Source of the DNA: Kappaphycus alvarezii
Taxonomy: Eukaryota; Rhodophyta; Florideophyceae; Gigartinales; Solieriaceae
Length of the DNA: 64,000 nt
NCBI GenBank assembly: GCA_002205965.3
Contig: NADL03000464.1
Coordinates: 1,984,001-2,048,000, forward strand
Reading direction: 5' to 3'
The stretch's first letter is position 1. The number at the start of each line of letters is the position of its first letter. Of this stretch, positions 1 to 10,280 are shown piece by piece. The position numbers and the translations under genes are program-made. The notes beneath the pieces were generated by a model. That model was not told the DNA's origin and did no database searches. It saw only the letters and a list, made by a program, of their open reading frames with translations.

Positions 1-1
1 T

Positions 2-124
2 GGTCGACAAGCAGGCTGCGTTGGAGGTGACCATCAACGCGGCGTGTCGTTGAAGGAGAATGGCCCTCACCCAGGAGTATCGGTCCAAGGCTCGGTTGGC
101 GGCCGGTCGGGCCACTGTACAGCA
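2..124 (-). mobile_element. Retroelement C-terminal fragment, cut by window edge
   Basis: Read on the minus strand, this stretch encodes a short open segment containing QRHAALMVTSNAACL, preceded by an alternating AR..A.R....Y..VR.I pattern. The same pattern (QRHAA..MSN.ACL, preceded by VAR.VAVR...Y..V) occurs in the ORF at 48234-48728, so this is a dispersed repeat rather than a host gene. C-terminal segments of this style are familiar to me from the ends of large reverse-transcriptase ORFs in algae and other aquatic eukaryotes; that assignment is from memory and unproven. The continuation lies beyond base 1. On the upstream side the similarity stops at a CTGTAC-rich patch (115-150). Confidence 0.5.
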
Positions 125-700
125 CTGTAAAGTGAAAGGTACAGTACGTGGTCTGGCAGAGGTCCATTCACTGGGGAGAGAGTTGGAGTACGTGTACCCC
201 TTCAGGGGTGCACGCACCCATTGAACCGCTCAGGGGTGCAGTACTGTCTACCGGTTTTCTACCTTTTGTGAGTTGTCATGACATTTGGATTCGAATGGCT
301 CGTGTCCATCAAAGACATGTTGGGCATAAAGTCTTGTGTTTTCGTCAAGTTCAAGTTGAGCCGCATCTCGAATGCTTGAATATTTGGAGCGCTGAGATAT
401 TACGATATTGGCACTGTCATATATGTACGGTACAATACTGCACAATGGGTACTGCTGTAGGTCGAAAAATTTTGGCATATGCTATGACAAAATGGATCAT
501 TGGCATGTATTCATGCTGCGAATTTCTGCCGTGATTCTTTGTTGATATTTCGATTATTCTTTCGTTTTAGATTTTCAAAAACCAAAAAAATCAGAACATA
601 TTTAAAACATATCTCATTCTCTTGTATCGTGTATCTGTTTCCTATATTTCTTTAGTTTATTTACCCTTGTCCACCCGGTTCGTTCCTACTGTAGCTGTAT

Positions 701-727
701 ACTGTACTGTACTGTACTGTACTGTAC
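701..727. repeat. Tandem ACTGT pentamer repeat
   Basis: Five uninterrupted copies of ACTGT followed by AC. Read continuously this gives overlapping GTAC and CTGTAC words. It is the most regular example of a motif that recurs in clusters across the window. Confidence 0.9.
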
Positions 728-1956
728 GCAAAGTATTAGTAGTTGGATCCTGCATTGGATACTACAGAAAGTAATTGCCGTAACAATTTTCTGCAGTTTA
801 GTGTTTCCTACTCAAACAATGACGTTTACAATATTCGATACAACAGTTACGATACTGTAGATACTCAATAAAGTAAACTTTCTCAGTTTGGTTACGCACA
901 CAGCACTTGGAACTCTTTACCATAAAATTGGACACTCTACAGTCTGCTCGCTATCAGCAACGGCTTTTCTATTTTGCCGTCCTTCACCGATTCATTCAAG
1001 CAAAGTTTCTCTCAAACAAGCTTTCCCTTTGAAGAAAGCAAAATACAACACTTTCCCTCACGACATTGTCAACCAAGCGATTCACGTATTCACCTCAAAC
1101 GCAGTCATCAAGTCACTGCCACCAAAAAGTCAACCACAGTCCTACACCAACCTTGAACACACAAAACTCAAGGATCAACTCGACTCCCTCCACAACCGCC
1201 TTCCCCACTCCGCCTATCCTACACCCAACCCACACCCCGCCACCTCACCACAACGCGCTCACGTCAGAATCCACCTCAACGCGGCCTATCAGCCGTCAAG
1301 TATCAATGCCCATTCTCCCCACACCCTAACCCGAACAAACACGTCCGTCATCCTCTTCGTTGCACACACACCCCACCAGCAAACCCCCTAGAATCCGCTA
1401 CACTCAACTCAAGCAACAAAACACAAGTTCACCCCCGCCAGACCGGCACACAAGCGCATGAAACCTGTGGATGGATTGGGTAGGGGGGGGAAAAGGAGGA
1501 GGGATGGAATGAAAGTGCGTTGATGATTGTAGATGCGGTGGTTGAGAAGCGGAGGGGTGTAATGGGGTGGATATGATGGGAGATGCGGGATGCGGGATGC
1601 GAGATGGGTGTTTTGAGTTTGGAGTGAATGGTGGTTTTGTGTAAGGGGGCAATGTTGAATTGAGTGGGGTGAGCAATTCAACATGTTGGTTTCGAGGACG
1701 GGGGATGATTTGGGTCGGTGTATGTATGGAGGGAGTTTATGTTTTGCTGTTGTTTTTTCAGTATGGTGCAGCAGCGATTTGTTGGGTCGAGCTGTCATGC
1801 AGTAGCGTACAGAGGACAGTATTCTTTTGTTGGAGCGAATGGTGTGCAATGCGTGCAGTGATGCAGTGAGGTGCTTTTCCAGGTTGTTGATTTCACGGCT
1901 GCTGCTTTTCGGAAACAGTGCGCGTCGCCGAAAATCCAATCGAGACGTGGAGGCGG

Positions 1957-2088
1957 CATACTGTACAAAGGACAATAACAACACAAGCATTGCTGTACTG
2001 TACTGTACAATACAGTACCTACAACAGTACAGTACAAGGTCAAGGCAAAACAGATCACAGTCACTGCCAAATACAGTACAGTACTGCA
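1957..2088. promoter_or_regulatory. CTGTAC/GTACAG cluster upstream of the 2524 gene
   Basis: About ten CTGTAC, GTACAG or TACAGTAC words lie within 130 bp, on both strands and partly as inverted copies that could pair. The cluster lies upstream of the membrane-protein gene starting at 2524. A regulatory role is inferred only from its position and recurrence. Confidence 0.35.
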
Positions 2089-2523
2089 CAAAAGCAGCAA
2101 AGGCGTCGTGAAATGGCGGGGGACACGACAAACCCTAAATCTATTCAAAATTTAAAATTCCCCGATGCCACCATTGGCCACCAAAGCATCCAATCGCCCA
2201 ATGACACAATCCAATCAAACTCGAGACGAGTCACACGTCTGGCCACATGTCCAAACACACCCTCATACACACCACCATATTGCCACCAAACCAACCATCC
2301 ATCCATCCAAATAAACCACCCGCAAGTAACCGCTCCCCCCTTGAAAACAAAACAACCCCACCCCCCTTCAACACCACCATACGGTACATATCCCCTTTTC
2401 CATACAGTAACCGTCCATTCAACCCCCATCCCCATCCCATCCTCAACATGCCCTACACAAATCCCCTCTCTCCCACCTCCCCCTCCCCACCCCCCCGCCC
2501 TCACAACAACCCGCCCATCAACC

Positions 2524-3273
2524 ATGCCACAACAATCCCTCAAGCTCCTCCACCTCCTCTTCCTCCTCCTCTTCCCCCCCCTCACAACAACACTCCCCAT
2601 CCTCACCCTCGACACCTTCAACACCCGCTCCTTAATCTCCGCCTTTCTCACCCGTCTCCCAACCCGCACCCCATCCATAACCCAAACTCTCACCCACTCC
2701 ACCCTCCGCATAACCCTCCCCACCCCACCCTTCACAACCCCCACAACACAACTCTACATCCGCGCCACACTAGCCCAACCCTCCCGCACCCTCCGTGTCC
2801 ACGTTCACTCCCCCCATCATTCCGCCCCCTTCCTCCATTACATCCCTTTATCCGTCCCCGTCGATTCAAAACGCAGAGTCCGTATTCAAATACGCGATGC
2901 CCATATTCAACTAACCTTAACTCCTTTGAATGTCGCCATCACAAATGTCATCCGCATATGTGGTCCAGATGTCACTTGTCTACGTTCCATAGTCGCACAT
3001 CGTTGCGGTACACATTGGTCCGCATCTTGTGCCTGTGCAACAGATGTTCATTGTTGGTTACGACAATTGACACATTGTGAAGGCGAGGCCGTTACACAAC
3101 GTATGCTCACTACCACAGTCAATGTCGTCTCCACTGTCGCCTCTTGTGTCGTCGTTTTCGTTCTAGGTGGCGGTATGCTATTCGTCCTTTGTATGGCAGT
3201 CAAGGATTTTACCATGATCGTCGCAACCGGCCTAATCCACGCATGGAAAACCGTTTCCGTCCTAGATCGCTAG
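2524..3273 (+). CDS. Secreted or type I membrane protein with Cys-rich juxtamembrane segment
   Basis: A 249-residue protein of unrecognised family. The chosen start follows ACC and is at once followed by a leucine-rich hydrophobic stretch (residues about 6-26) that looks like a signal peptide. The open frame extends far upstream (to 1918), but that part is low-complexity and resembles no protein. Residues 30-140 are Thr/Pro-rich and then beta-like. Seven cysteines (146, 152, 161, 169, 171, 177, 185) form a compact cluster, probably disulfide-bonded. A single transmembrane helix follows at about 199-225 (VVSTVASCVVVFVLGGG), with a short basic tail ending WKTVSVLDR. The predicted topology is an N-terminal ectodomain and a cytosolic tail of about 24 residues. 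Its 3' end faces the gene at 3613-5808, 340 bp away. The function is unknown; the topology call is firmer than any role. Confidence 0.6.
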   Translation: MPQQSLKLLHLLFLLLFPPLTTTLPILTLDTFNTRSLISAFLTRLPTRTPSITQTLTHSTLRITLPTPPFTTPTTQLYIRATLAQPSRTLRVHVHSPHHSAPFLHYIPLSVPVDSKRRVRIQIRDAHIQLTLTPLNVAITNVIRICGPDVTCLRSIVAHRCGTHWSASCACATDVHCWLRQLTHCEGEAVTQRMLTTTVNVVSTVASCVVVFVLGGGMLFVLCMAVKDFTMIVATGLIHAWKTVSVLDR

Positions 3274-3612
3274 CAGAATGCCACGCATTCTCCCACCGCG
3301 CCACCGCACACAACCTCGTCCTAACACGTCGCCAAGAAGAGGCTTGTGGTTCAATTCAATTTTCAACATCCGATCTGCCCCGGCCCCCCCCCTTCAAAAA
3401 AAAATGAATAAACCTACAAAACAGGAATGCCGTTTTCTGCCTCCGATAAATCACGCTTTATGCTTTACGTGTACCTCATCTCATCTGCAATCTTGCACCG
3501 CCTGCCCTCCACTCGCTTTTTTCCACTACCGCCTCTCCAAACCAAACTTCATCTCCATCTCGTCCTCCAAACCAGCAACCACCCCTGTTACCGCTCCTTA
3601 TCACCTCACCCA

Positions 3613-5808
3613 CTACGGCTCCCAACCAACAACCGGTAACCCATTCACCTCATTCACCCCATCCTTCAATAAACCCCAATCCTTTCCCTTTCCCTCCGCA
3701 TCCCCATTCTCATCCCTCCTCAAATCTCGCACCTCCCTATCCTCAGAGTTTGGATAAATTATCATGTACGATCCGTCACCCTCATAACTCAGCACAAATG
3801 CCTCATACGCCACCTTTGTGTCCTCCCCGAAAACCTCCCTTGCCTTTTTCTGATCCTTCGCCGACTCATACTCCCCATCCCAATACACATACAACCTCTT
3901 CCCCAACATCCCTTGCGTAATCCACGGCTCATCCTCCCTTGCCAAAAGATTCCACTCCCGATACTTCAATTCCATCGTCTCCACACATTGGTCGCTCAAA
4001 TAAACCACCTGATGTTCATCCCGCTCCTTGTTATACCCCATCACAAGAGCCGTATACACCATATCACTCCCCGGCCACACAATCTTCAGGCACCGTCCAC
4101 AAACTTCTGCTCCCGCCCGATCCCCACGGATAGGCGGCGTCTTACCATCCCGCTTCTTCCGTGCTTTCGACTCACTCAGATTCACCATCTGACGCCTGCG
4201 TTTATTCGACCTTGTCCCAGATCCACCTCCACCCGTCTGCCCAGCCGCGTCCAACATTTGCGCCCGATTCAACTCATCCACTTCGTCATCCTTCAACACC
4301 GTGTGATTCTTCCCTGTCAACTTGATCTGCAGATTACCCCCTTGCGCATCGCAAAATGCCAAAAAGTGTTTATCCGCCTCCGGCATGTATGCCTCTACAA
4401 ATGCCTTGCGCACCCCCTGCCCATTTCCCAAGTCTAAAGAAATATAATCCCCGACCTGCGACCTACTGGGCTGCTCCTTCTTTGCCGTCACCCACCCCAG
4501 CTTTTCCTCATCCGATGCCGTGTGTGCATCGTCATTTCCATACATCAGAGGATACCCCGGCGATCCATCATCCGTGGGTGCCTTCCCCTTGCCTCGCTTC
4601 GTCGTCCCATTCGGCTCCAACGGGTCATCATGCGTCTCCTGCGTCGCAGCACTCCCCTCTCCTTTCGGCTTTCCACGTACCTCGGTACGCTTGTCCTCCT
4701 CATCGCCATCATCCAAAGCTCGGATCATGTCGTCCGCTCTCACCTCATCCTCCACTTGGTCATCAACGTCCTCCTCGCCTTCGTCCTCATCATCAGTCAC
4801 ATTGGTTGGATCCCTGTCAATATCGGCCGGCACATCCTCGTCGTGGGTAGCACCCTGTTCCTTGCGCTTTGCTCTCCTAGGCTCAGCACCAGCCTCTTTG
4901 TTACCCGCACGAGTCACTTTGACCATGGGCTGGATCTCGTCGGGCGCATGGGCAGGCTCGTGATCGTCGGCATCGACATCCATAACGTCGTCATCCTTTC
5001 TCTCAGCTTGGACCTCTTCTTCTCCCGGGACATACTCATCATCCTTACCCTCCCCGTCATCCCTGGCCTCCACCTCGTGATCCTTGGCATCAGGCTGATC
5101 ATCGTCATCGTGCATTGCCTTCTGGGTGGCTCTCGACGGCCTCCTCGACTCGATGGGCAGTATGGGATTGCCTTTACTCCTGTTTGTCTCAAAGTGATTC
5201 TGCTCGGCAACGAGCGAATAGTTGACAAAAGCCAGATCAGCAGTTGCCAAATACTCATTCGCGACATTCATAATACGATACCAGCGCTGATCGTCCCGGG
5301 TATGATGATCAGGCGAGATGGGATGCGAGATCTCATCATGGTCTGGAATTTCATCATACTTGCTAACAACAATGACGCGCAGTCCGACATTACGTCGATC
5401 CTTTGGGGCCCTCATCTCGTCAAACCATTCACCGTCGTCCGTTTGCGCCTTCTCCAACATGATCATCTTGCCCAACAAGGGATCGTCAGGCAAAGCGTCT
5501 GGCTTCCACTTGCGCTGATTCATGCCATCGCCAAGGTCTACCAGTTCGACACTTTCATCTTCCATGTAAATAATCTTGTGGACACGCTTGCGACGATTGT
5601 AACTCAAGACCATGGCTGGATAATAAGCATTATCCGGCTCCCAATAGACGGAAATATAGGCACCGACTAGATGATGGCCGGTGGCATCGTCCCATACGGT
5701 AGCATCCGGGACGACGGGAGCGGGATTTGTAGGACGTGATGCGGTGGCGGTGGCTCTACGACGGGGACGTGGGGGGTCGGGGTCGCGTCGGGAACGAGTT
5801 TGCGGCAT
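3613..5808 (-). CDS. Tandem Tudor-like domain protein, probably chromatin-associated
   Basis: A 731-residue protein. The N-terminus is Arg/Pro-rich (residues 1-30). Residues about 46-92 form a Tudor-like barrel signature (VGAYISVYW, YYPAMVLSY, HKIIYMEDESVELVDL). A second divergent barrel starts near LLGKMIMLE (about 111). A long acidic Asp/Glu-rich linker with basic patches follows (about 225-425). Then come GDYISLDLG (a third module), a basic stretch with TRSNKRRRQ that could be a nuclear localisation signal, and two more modules at the C-terminus (LKIVWPGSDMVYTALVMGY with HQVVYLSDQ; GKRLYVYWDGEYESA with AFVLSYEGDGSYMIIY). In known families such barrels read methylated histone tails or bind DNA/RNA. 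The acidic linker fits a histone-interacting protein. That role is inferred from architecture only. The start at 5808 is the first ATG of the frame and lies 885 bp from the divergent transporter gene. Confidence 0.75.
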   Translation of the reverse strand: MPQTRSRRDPDPPRPRRRATATASRPTNPAPVVPDATVWDDATGHHLVGAYISVYWEPDNAYYPAMVLSYNRRKRVHKIIYMEDESVELVDLGDGMNQRKWKPDALPDDPLLGKMIMLEKAQTDDGEWFDEMRAPKDRRNVGLRVIVVSKYDEIPDHDEISHPISPDHHTRDDQRWYRIMNVANEYLATADLAFVNYSLVAEQNHFETNRSKGNPILPIESRRPSRATQKAMHDDDDQPDAKDHEVEARDDGEGKDDEYVPGEEEVQAERKDDDVMDVDADDHEPAHAPDEIQPMVKVTRAGNKEAGAEPRRAKRKEQGATHDEDVPADIDRDPTNVTDDEDEGEEDVDDQVEDEVRADDMIRALDDGDEEDKRTEVRGKPKGEGSAATQETHDDPLEPNGTTKRGKGKAPTDDGSPGYPLMYGNDDAHTASDEEKLGWVTAKKEQPSRSQVGDYISLDLGNGQGVRKAFVEAYMPEADKHFLAFCDAQGGNLQIKLTGKNHTVLKDDEVDELNRAQMLDAAGQTGGGGSGTRSNKRRRQMVNLSESKARKKRDGKTPPIRGDRAGAEVCGRCLKIVWPGSDMVYTALVMGYNKERDEHQVVYLSDQCVETMELKYREWNLLAREDEPWITQGMLGKRLYVYWDGEYESAKDQKKAREVFGEDTKVAYEAFVLSYEGDGSYMIIYPNSEDREVRDLRRDENGDAEGKGKDWGLLKDGVNEVNGLPVVGWEP

Positions 5809-6693
5809 TTGGAAAAGAGAGAGGTTGGTGTGATGTAGATAAATAGGAGGGTGTGTTTGTGCGGACTTGGGCGGTTGGAGGGGTTTGTTTTGGGGGGGGG
5901 GGGAAAGGGGCGTATGTGGGGTATGTTACAGTGGAGAGGATATGGGAGGGGGGAAGGGATGGCGGGTCGTGAGAGGTTGGGGTTTGTGTGCAAGGTGGTT
6001 GGAGTATGAACAAGGGAGGGCCGGTGGACGGGAGATTGAAAGGGAAGCGACGGGGATTGGGATTGGGGTGGGGGATGGAAGAGCGGCTTGCGAGTGGTGG
6101 GCGGAGGGGGTTGGCGTCCGGTTTCCGTTTTACGGTTTGATTCGGGGCGTGGGAAGGGCCACGCTGGCTGGACTGGAATAAATAAATATAGAGCGAATCT
6201 GTGCTTTGGGCCGAGGGGGTGGGCTGTACGGGTCGATTGCGAGGTTTTGGCGCCACGCACGGCCCCGCGCAAACCGCGCACCGCGCCCTTTTCCCGTCGA
6301 GTGAGCATGTGGTTGTGCGGTTTTTAGTTTTTCGGTTATTTTTCGCAGGGTTCAAGCGAGTCGACCCAGATTCTTTTTGACGGGGCGGGGGGGATATTCA
6401 CGCACGCACAGGTTACCCGCCTTTTCGGTTGTATATCAACGTATTACACGTTGATTCCACCGGATCTACTGTACTGTCGCCTATCCACAATTACAGTGCG
6501 GTGTGTAGGAATGTACACGTGGAATCGTTGTATGTCGTGTTCACTGTAATGTCGGCAGCCTGCTACAGGGCGAATGTTGACGGCAGTGTGTTGAGCTCTG
6601 CCTTTTGCGATCAAACGTCTTCAATTTGTAGAGGCACGAGGCACGAATACCATCCTTACCGTACCAATCTCCAGCCGCGCCGCCCCCGCTCTC
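5809..6693. promoter_or_regulatory. Divergent intergenic region between the Tudor-like and transporter genes
   Basis: No coding signal is convincing; frames seen here are shadows of a G-rich plus strand (about 5860-6180, including a run of 12 G near 5892). Both neighbours start away from it, so it should contain both promoters. A single CTGTACTGT motif occurs at about 6469-6477, 220 bp upstream of the transporter start. TATA-like or other core elements cannot be assigned with confidence. Confidence 0.5.
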
Positions 6694-7770
6694 ATGTCCA
6701 CCAAATCCCATCCATCCCATCTCCCCGACACAAAAATAACAACTGCAATGCCCTCCCAAACCTCAGACTCGCTCCTCCCCTCCACAACTTGCCACCAACA
6801 CACCATCACCCGTCCAGAAAAACCCATCAAACCCACAGAAGAACAAGTCCGAAAGACCGTCTTTGTCTCCCTCGCAGTATGCACCTTTTACATCCTCGTC
6901 TCCTCCTCAATGGTCTTTGTCAACAAATCCCTCTCCTACACCTATTCATTCCGCACCACAAACGTCCTTCTCATCTTTCAAATGATCTTCACCACTATTC
7001 TTCTTCGTCTTCTCCGCGACGTCTTTCACATCATCGATTTTATCGACTTGGATTACTCCCGTGCAAAGCAGGTCGCCCCGGTCTCCCTCTTCTATTCCCT
7101 CAACGCTGCCGTCGCATTGGTCGCCCTTCGCGAATTGAGTGTCCCAAGCTACACCCTCATCAAACGACTGGCCCCCCTACTCACCATCACTCTCGAGGTA
7201 CTTCTTCTTCGCAAATTCGCCTCCCGCTCCGTCATCATCGCCCTCCTCGTCATGTCCTTTGGTACCGTCATGGCCGCAAACGCCGATGCCAAAAGTTCCA
7301 CCTTTGCCTGGCTTCTTGGCTTCGCCTCTTGCGCTTTTCAGGCCCTCTATCTCACCTTTGTCAAACGATCCGGTATTGAAACCGGCATGAACTCCTTTGG
7401 CATCCTCTATTACCATTCCATCTTATCCTTGCCCTTTTTGGCCACCATTGCACTCGCTGTCGGCGAGTTGCGTCAAGCCCTGTTATTCGATCAGTGGTCC
7501 TCCCCCTCCTTTTTGATCGTCTTTATCATGTCCTTGTTTATGGGACTGGTTTTGAATTACGCACTTTTCCTGTGCACCGAGTTGACAAGCCCCACAAGCA
7601 CCGTCGTCTCGGGACAAGTCAAGGCCATGGGTCAAACCGCAATCGGCATGTTCACCTTTGGCGGCGTCGACGTTAATGCCAGATATTTGGCGGGTACATT
7701 GTTAAACATTGCTGGCGGCTTTATGTACGCAGCCGCAAAGCTAAGAGCCATTCAAGAATCAAGGGGGTGA
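6694..7770 (+). CDS. Nucleotide-sugar / triose-phosphate transporter family membrane protein
   Basis: A 358-residue protein with a soluble N-terminus (about 50 residues) and some ten hydrophobic helices, the layout of the drug/metabolite transporter superfamily (SLC35/TPT). Supporting stretches are VFVNKSLSYTYSFRTTNVL in the first helices, APVSLFYSLNAAVALVALR, and LCTELTSPTSTVVSGQVKA near the C-terminus, close to the SLC35D/GDP-mannose-transporter pattern in which NS..T.T..G..K lines the substrate path. It most likely exchanges a nucleotide sugar for the nucleotide monophosphate across the Golgi or ER membrane; the substrate cannot be read from sequence. No plastid-targeting signal is evident. 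An internal ATG at 6748 is an alternative start and leaves all helices intact. It converges on the BCCIP gene, with 149 bp between stop codons. Confidence 0.85.
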   Translation: MSTKSHPSHLPDTKITTAMPSQTSDSLLPSTTCHQHTITRPEKPIKPTEEQVRKTVFVSLAVCTFYILVSSSMVFVNKSLSYTYSFRTTNVLLIFQMIFTTILLRLLRDVFHIIDFIDLDYSRAKQVAPVSLFYSLNAAVALVALRELSVPSYTLIKRLAPLLTITLEVLLLRKFASRSVIIALLVMSFGTVMAANADAKSSTFAWLLGFASCAFQALYLTFVKRSGIETGMNSFGILYYHSILSLPFLATIALAVGELRQALLFDQWSSPSFLIVFIMSLFMGLVLNYALFLCTELTSPTSTVVSGQVKAMGQTAIGMFTFGGVDVNARYLAGTLLNIAGGFMYAAAKLRAIQESRG

Positions 7771-7919
7771 TCCTACCCCATCTACTAACCCTCACCATCC
7801 CACCGTCGCACCTTCAAATTTTGGCTAGACTCTACACTCTTACCGCAACTCGACAACACTCACAACTTTTCATAAACAACAAACCCTCATGCTTTACAAC
7901 GTTTGCATCCTCAAACAGT

Positions 7920-8993
7920 TCACCGCTTTGCCCCTTCCGCTTTTTCCTCCCCATCCACCACGGAACCTCCATCCGCGCTCCCCACCCCTAGCGCGCTCTC
8001 GATACCACGCTTGATCTTTCCTAGTTTCGCGCCTTGCACCAACACCGCCACCCGCTTCCTCCTCCACCCATCCCCCGCACCCCCCACCTCCCATTCCACT
8101 ACGTGCGCCCCCTTTTCCATCCAAACCTCATCCTCCGCTTTTCTATACATCCTCTCCTCCCCTCCCTCCCCACCCGTGAATATCTCACCAATATATAAAT
8201 ACCACCCAAACCGATACGACATCCTCATTTCCTCCGTCGGTTCATCCTCCAACGCCCATTCCAACTCGCTCACCAACGCCTCATACATCTTACACACCAC
8301 CATGGGCGGCATATTCAACACCCGTTCACACAACACCAGTCCCATCCTTTGCGAATCATACTTTCCCTCCCCCTCAACACAACCCTTCAGCACCTCTGCA
8401 AACTTTCCCCCCCGCTCTCCCTTCCCCTTCGTCCCACCCCTTGACAACAAAAACTGCGCCACTGATCCAACCACCTTTGCATGACGTCGCATATTCAAAC
8501 ATGTAATAAACCCAATCGGCGCAGGCTCATCCCCTACCCTCACAACAGTCCCCACCCGCGTCTGATCGCATATCACCGTCGCCAACCCATACCTATCCAC
8601 CCTCACCCCCTTCCCCTCCTCCCCACCACCACCAACATCACCCGACACAGTCTGAAGAAACGACGTCACGGATGCACGGTCCGATTCTGCAGGATCAAAA
8701 AACTGGATATCAACCTCCACGTCGGATTCCTCTCCAAGCTTCTCATGCAATTCCAGAGCACAGTGCGCGTCGTCCTCACTATCATGCCCATCCTCTGAGG
8801 AATCGGATTCGGGATGTGCGGCAGGGGCACGCGGCGCTGGTTTGGGACGTTTGGATGTCGGTTGGCGGTCCGCCGGTTGCGAGCCATCGGAGTGGTACTC
8901 GATGATGTCGGCGGCTTTGTCGAGTTGTTGAGGCGGGGGAGGGGGGCGTGAGGGCTGGGGACGACGCTTTCTTTGGCGGTGGCGTTTCGTCAT
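7920..8993 (-). CDS. BCCIP: BCCIP / Bcp1 family protein
   Basis: The frame is open from 9104 (394 residues), but the start is placed at 8993 because the first 37 residues come from a GGCGGT microsatellite (HRYRHRYRHRHR) and the next Met begins a basic segment (MTKRHRQRKRR) typical of the family N-terminus. Using the longer frame's numbering: an acidic Ser/Glu-rich region (99-130), VDIQFFDPAESD (131-142), QTRVGTVVRVGDEPAPIGFI (181-200) and ERVLNMPP (260-267) followed by EDEPTEEMRMSYRF (286-299) are the hallmark blocks of BCCIP/Bcp1. In yeast Bcp1 is a chaperone/export factor for ribosomal protein uL14 and for Mss4; in animals BCCIP binds BRCA2 and p21. A general role in ribosomal-protein handling or genome stability is expected. 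Length is close to the family norm (about 280-330) once Gly-rich insertions are allowed for. Confidence 0.9.
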   Translation of the reverse strand: MTKRHRQRKRRPQPSRPPPPPQQLDKAADIIEYHSDGSQPADRQPTSKRPKPAPRAPAAHPESDSSEDGHDSEDDAHCALELHEKLGEESDVEVDIQFFDPAESDRASVTSFLQTVSGDVGGGGEEGKGVRVDRYGLATVICDQTRVGTVVRVGDEPAPIGFITCLNMRRHAKVVGSVAQFLLSRGGTKGKGERGGKFAEVLKGCVEGEGKYDSQRMGLVLCERVLNMPPMVVCKMYEALVSELEWALEDEPTEEMRMSYRFGWYLYIGEIFTGGEGGEERMYRKAEDEVWMEKGAHVVEWEVGGAGDGWRRKRVAVLVQGAKLGKIKRGIESALGVGSADGGSVVDGEEKAEGAKR

Positions 8994-9018
8994 GGAAGGG
9001 GAGAGGGGGAGTGAGTGC

Positions 9019-9057
9019 TGGCGGTGGCGGTGGCGGTAGCGGTGGCGGTAGCGATGG
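9019..9057. repeat. GGCGGT/GGTAGC hexamer microsatellite
   Basis: Imperfect tandem hexamers (GGCGGT alternating with AGCGGT) just upstream of the preferred BCCIP start. Read on the minus strand they give an artificial His-Arg-Tyr-Arg repeat, the main reason to reject the longer N-terminus. Confidence 0.85.
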
Positions 9058-9104
9058 CTTGGAGGGGGTGTCAGGGGCGGCGGCGGAGACGACGGTGTAG
9101 ACAC

Positions 9105-10280
9105 AGAATATAAACCTATGGTATGGATGACACGTGTGAGACTTGTAATGGCGATGGATTATAAGAGACTGTGTGGCAACGCTAATTTCGGCGCTGCTGC
9201 TGTAAAGTGCCGGGCACCGGGTTGCTTGTCAATTTTCATTTTGCATTTTAAAGGCGCTGATCCCGTTGATCCCAGCCCTGACTTTGCCTTTGTTGGCAAC
9301 GGTGTTAACGCTCCGCTGCAAGAATTGCCAGTTGCCGAGAGAGTCAGCATCAATTGCAGTCCATGTCGTCAGGGCCAAAGTCAAGTCGGCCAGAGCTGCA
9401 TTCAAACGCTTCAACAGCAGGTCTACACCTTTCCATCCCATTGTCAACCGTCCATGGCACAGTCCCCACGTCCAAGTCACAGCCCTGCACTCACCACCAT
9501 CCGCATGACCCTATCCAGCAACTCCTCCTGGTCCCTCCCCTTCCTGCCCCAGCCGCGCAACGTTCACTCACTCCCCCGACTCGAAAACATCAAAAATTTC
9601 CACTTTTTTCCTCTCATCATGATAATACAGCCTACCATCCCGCATGATTCATAAACCGCCCCTCACCATGGCCGCCCTCTTCCCCAGGGCCCGCCCACAC
9701 TCCCCCCCAATTCACCCCCTCCTGCTCGTCCTGTTACCCTGTAATCCAGACATGCATTCCCTCCGAGCGGTTTCTGGCCCGGCCCGTTTTTTCAATCTCA
9801 TCTTGCCGTTTTTGTTTCTTCACGCATATTGCCATGTCCCTGTTTTTCCTCTCCCGCATCCCTATATCCAGCCTGTGCAGTTTGAATCATTGCGGTCCTC
9901 CTCGTCACACAGTTTGCCCGTCATGTGTCGAGGCTTTGTCGGGCCTCGCCTCCTTCTGTTGAATGGGCCTTCTTCCTACTGCTCCAATGCAACCGAATCC
10001 TCATTCCCAAGGTCAAGCCCAGCCACGTCCTGTTACTCGTCCATACTCTTTCTGTTACCCACCAAAGGCCTCATGTCTGTACCGCCATCCTTGCCAGGCT
10101 CATTTGCCTTTTACGCGACGGCGTTGGGATTATTTTTTGAGAGATAGGCGTTGGTGCTTGTCGCTCGAGCCTTACTTATCAGCCTGTTACATACTTTCAA
10201 GCGCGCTGCAGTCGTCTGTCACTCCAAACTTGTTTGCGCGTTGAGAAACTTTCTGCTAGCTAGACTTTTGCGACGTCAAA
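9105..10280. promoter_or_regulatory. Divergent intergenic region upstream of the PA14/GSDH gene
   Basis: No supported gene. Several frames overlap (for example 9644-10147), but they are C-rich, share no domain with known proteins and compete with equally long frames in the other phases. The region should carry the promoters of both the BCCIP gene and the secreted protein gene at 10281. Confidence 0.5.

Larger units (their letters stand above)
125..2523. other. Intergenic region with CTGTAC clusters
   Basis: No convincing gene was seen. The open frames here, including a long one at 888-1391, are low in complexity and lack any recognisable domain. The stretch holds the (ACTGT) tandem at 701-727 and a dense CTGTAC/GTACAG cluster at 1957-2088, which lies about 440-570 bp upstream of the gene at 2524. 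Base composition switches from G-rich on the plus strand (about 1440-1640) to strongly C-rich, G-poor sequence from about 2150. Confidence 0.6.

Noticed and set aside
888-1391. Open frame of 167 codons on the plus strand
   Set aside because: Pro/Thr/His-rich low-complexity sequence overlapping equally long frames in the other phases; no domain and no clear start context.
1918-2523. N-terminal extension of the membrane-protein frame
   Set aside because: It runs through the CTGTAC cluster and a C-rich tract, and the signal peptide begins at the 2524 ATG.
9644-10147. Hydrophobic 167-codon frame between two genes
   Set aside because: Composition-driven Leu/Ser/Pro sequence with competing frames; it lies in a divergent promoter region and has no recognisable family.
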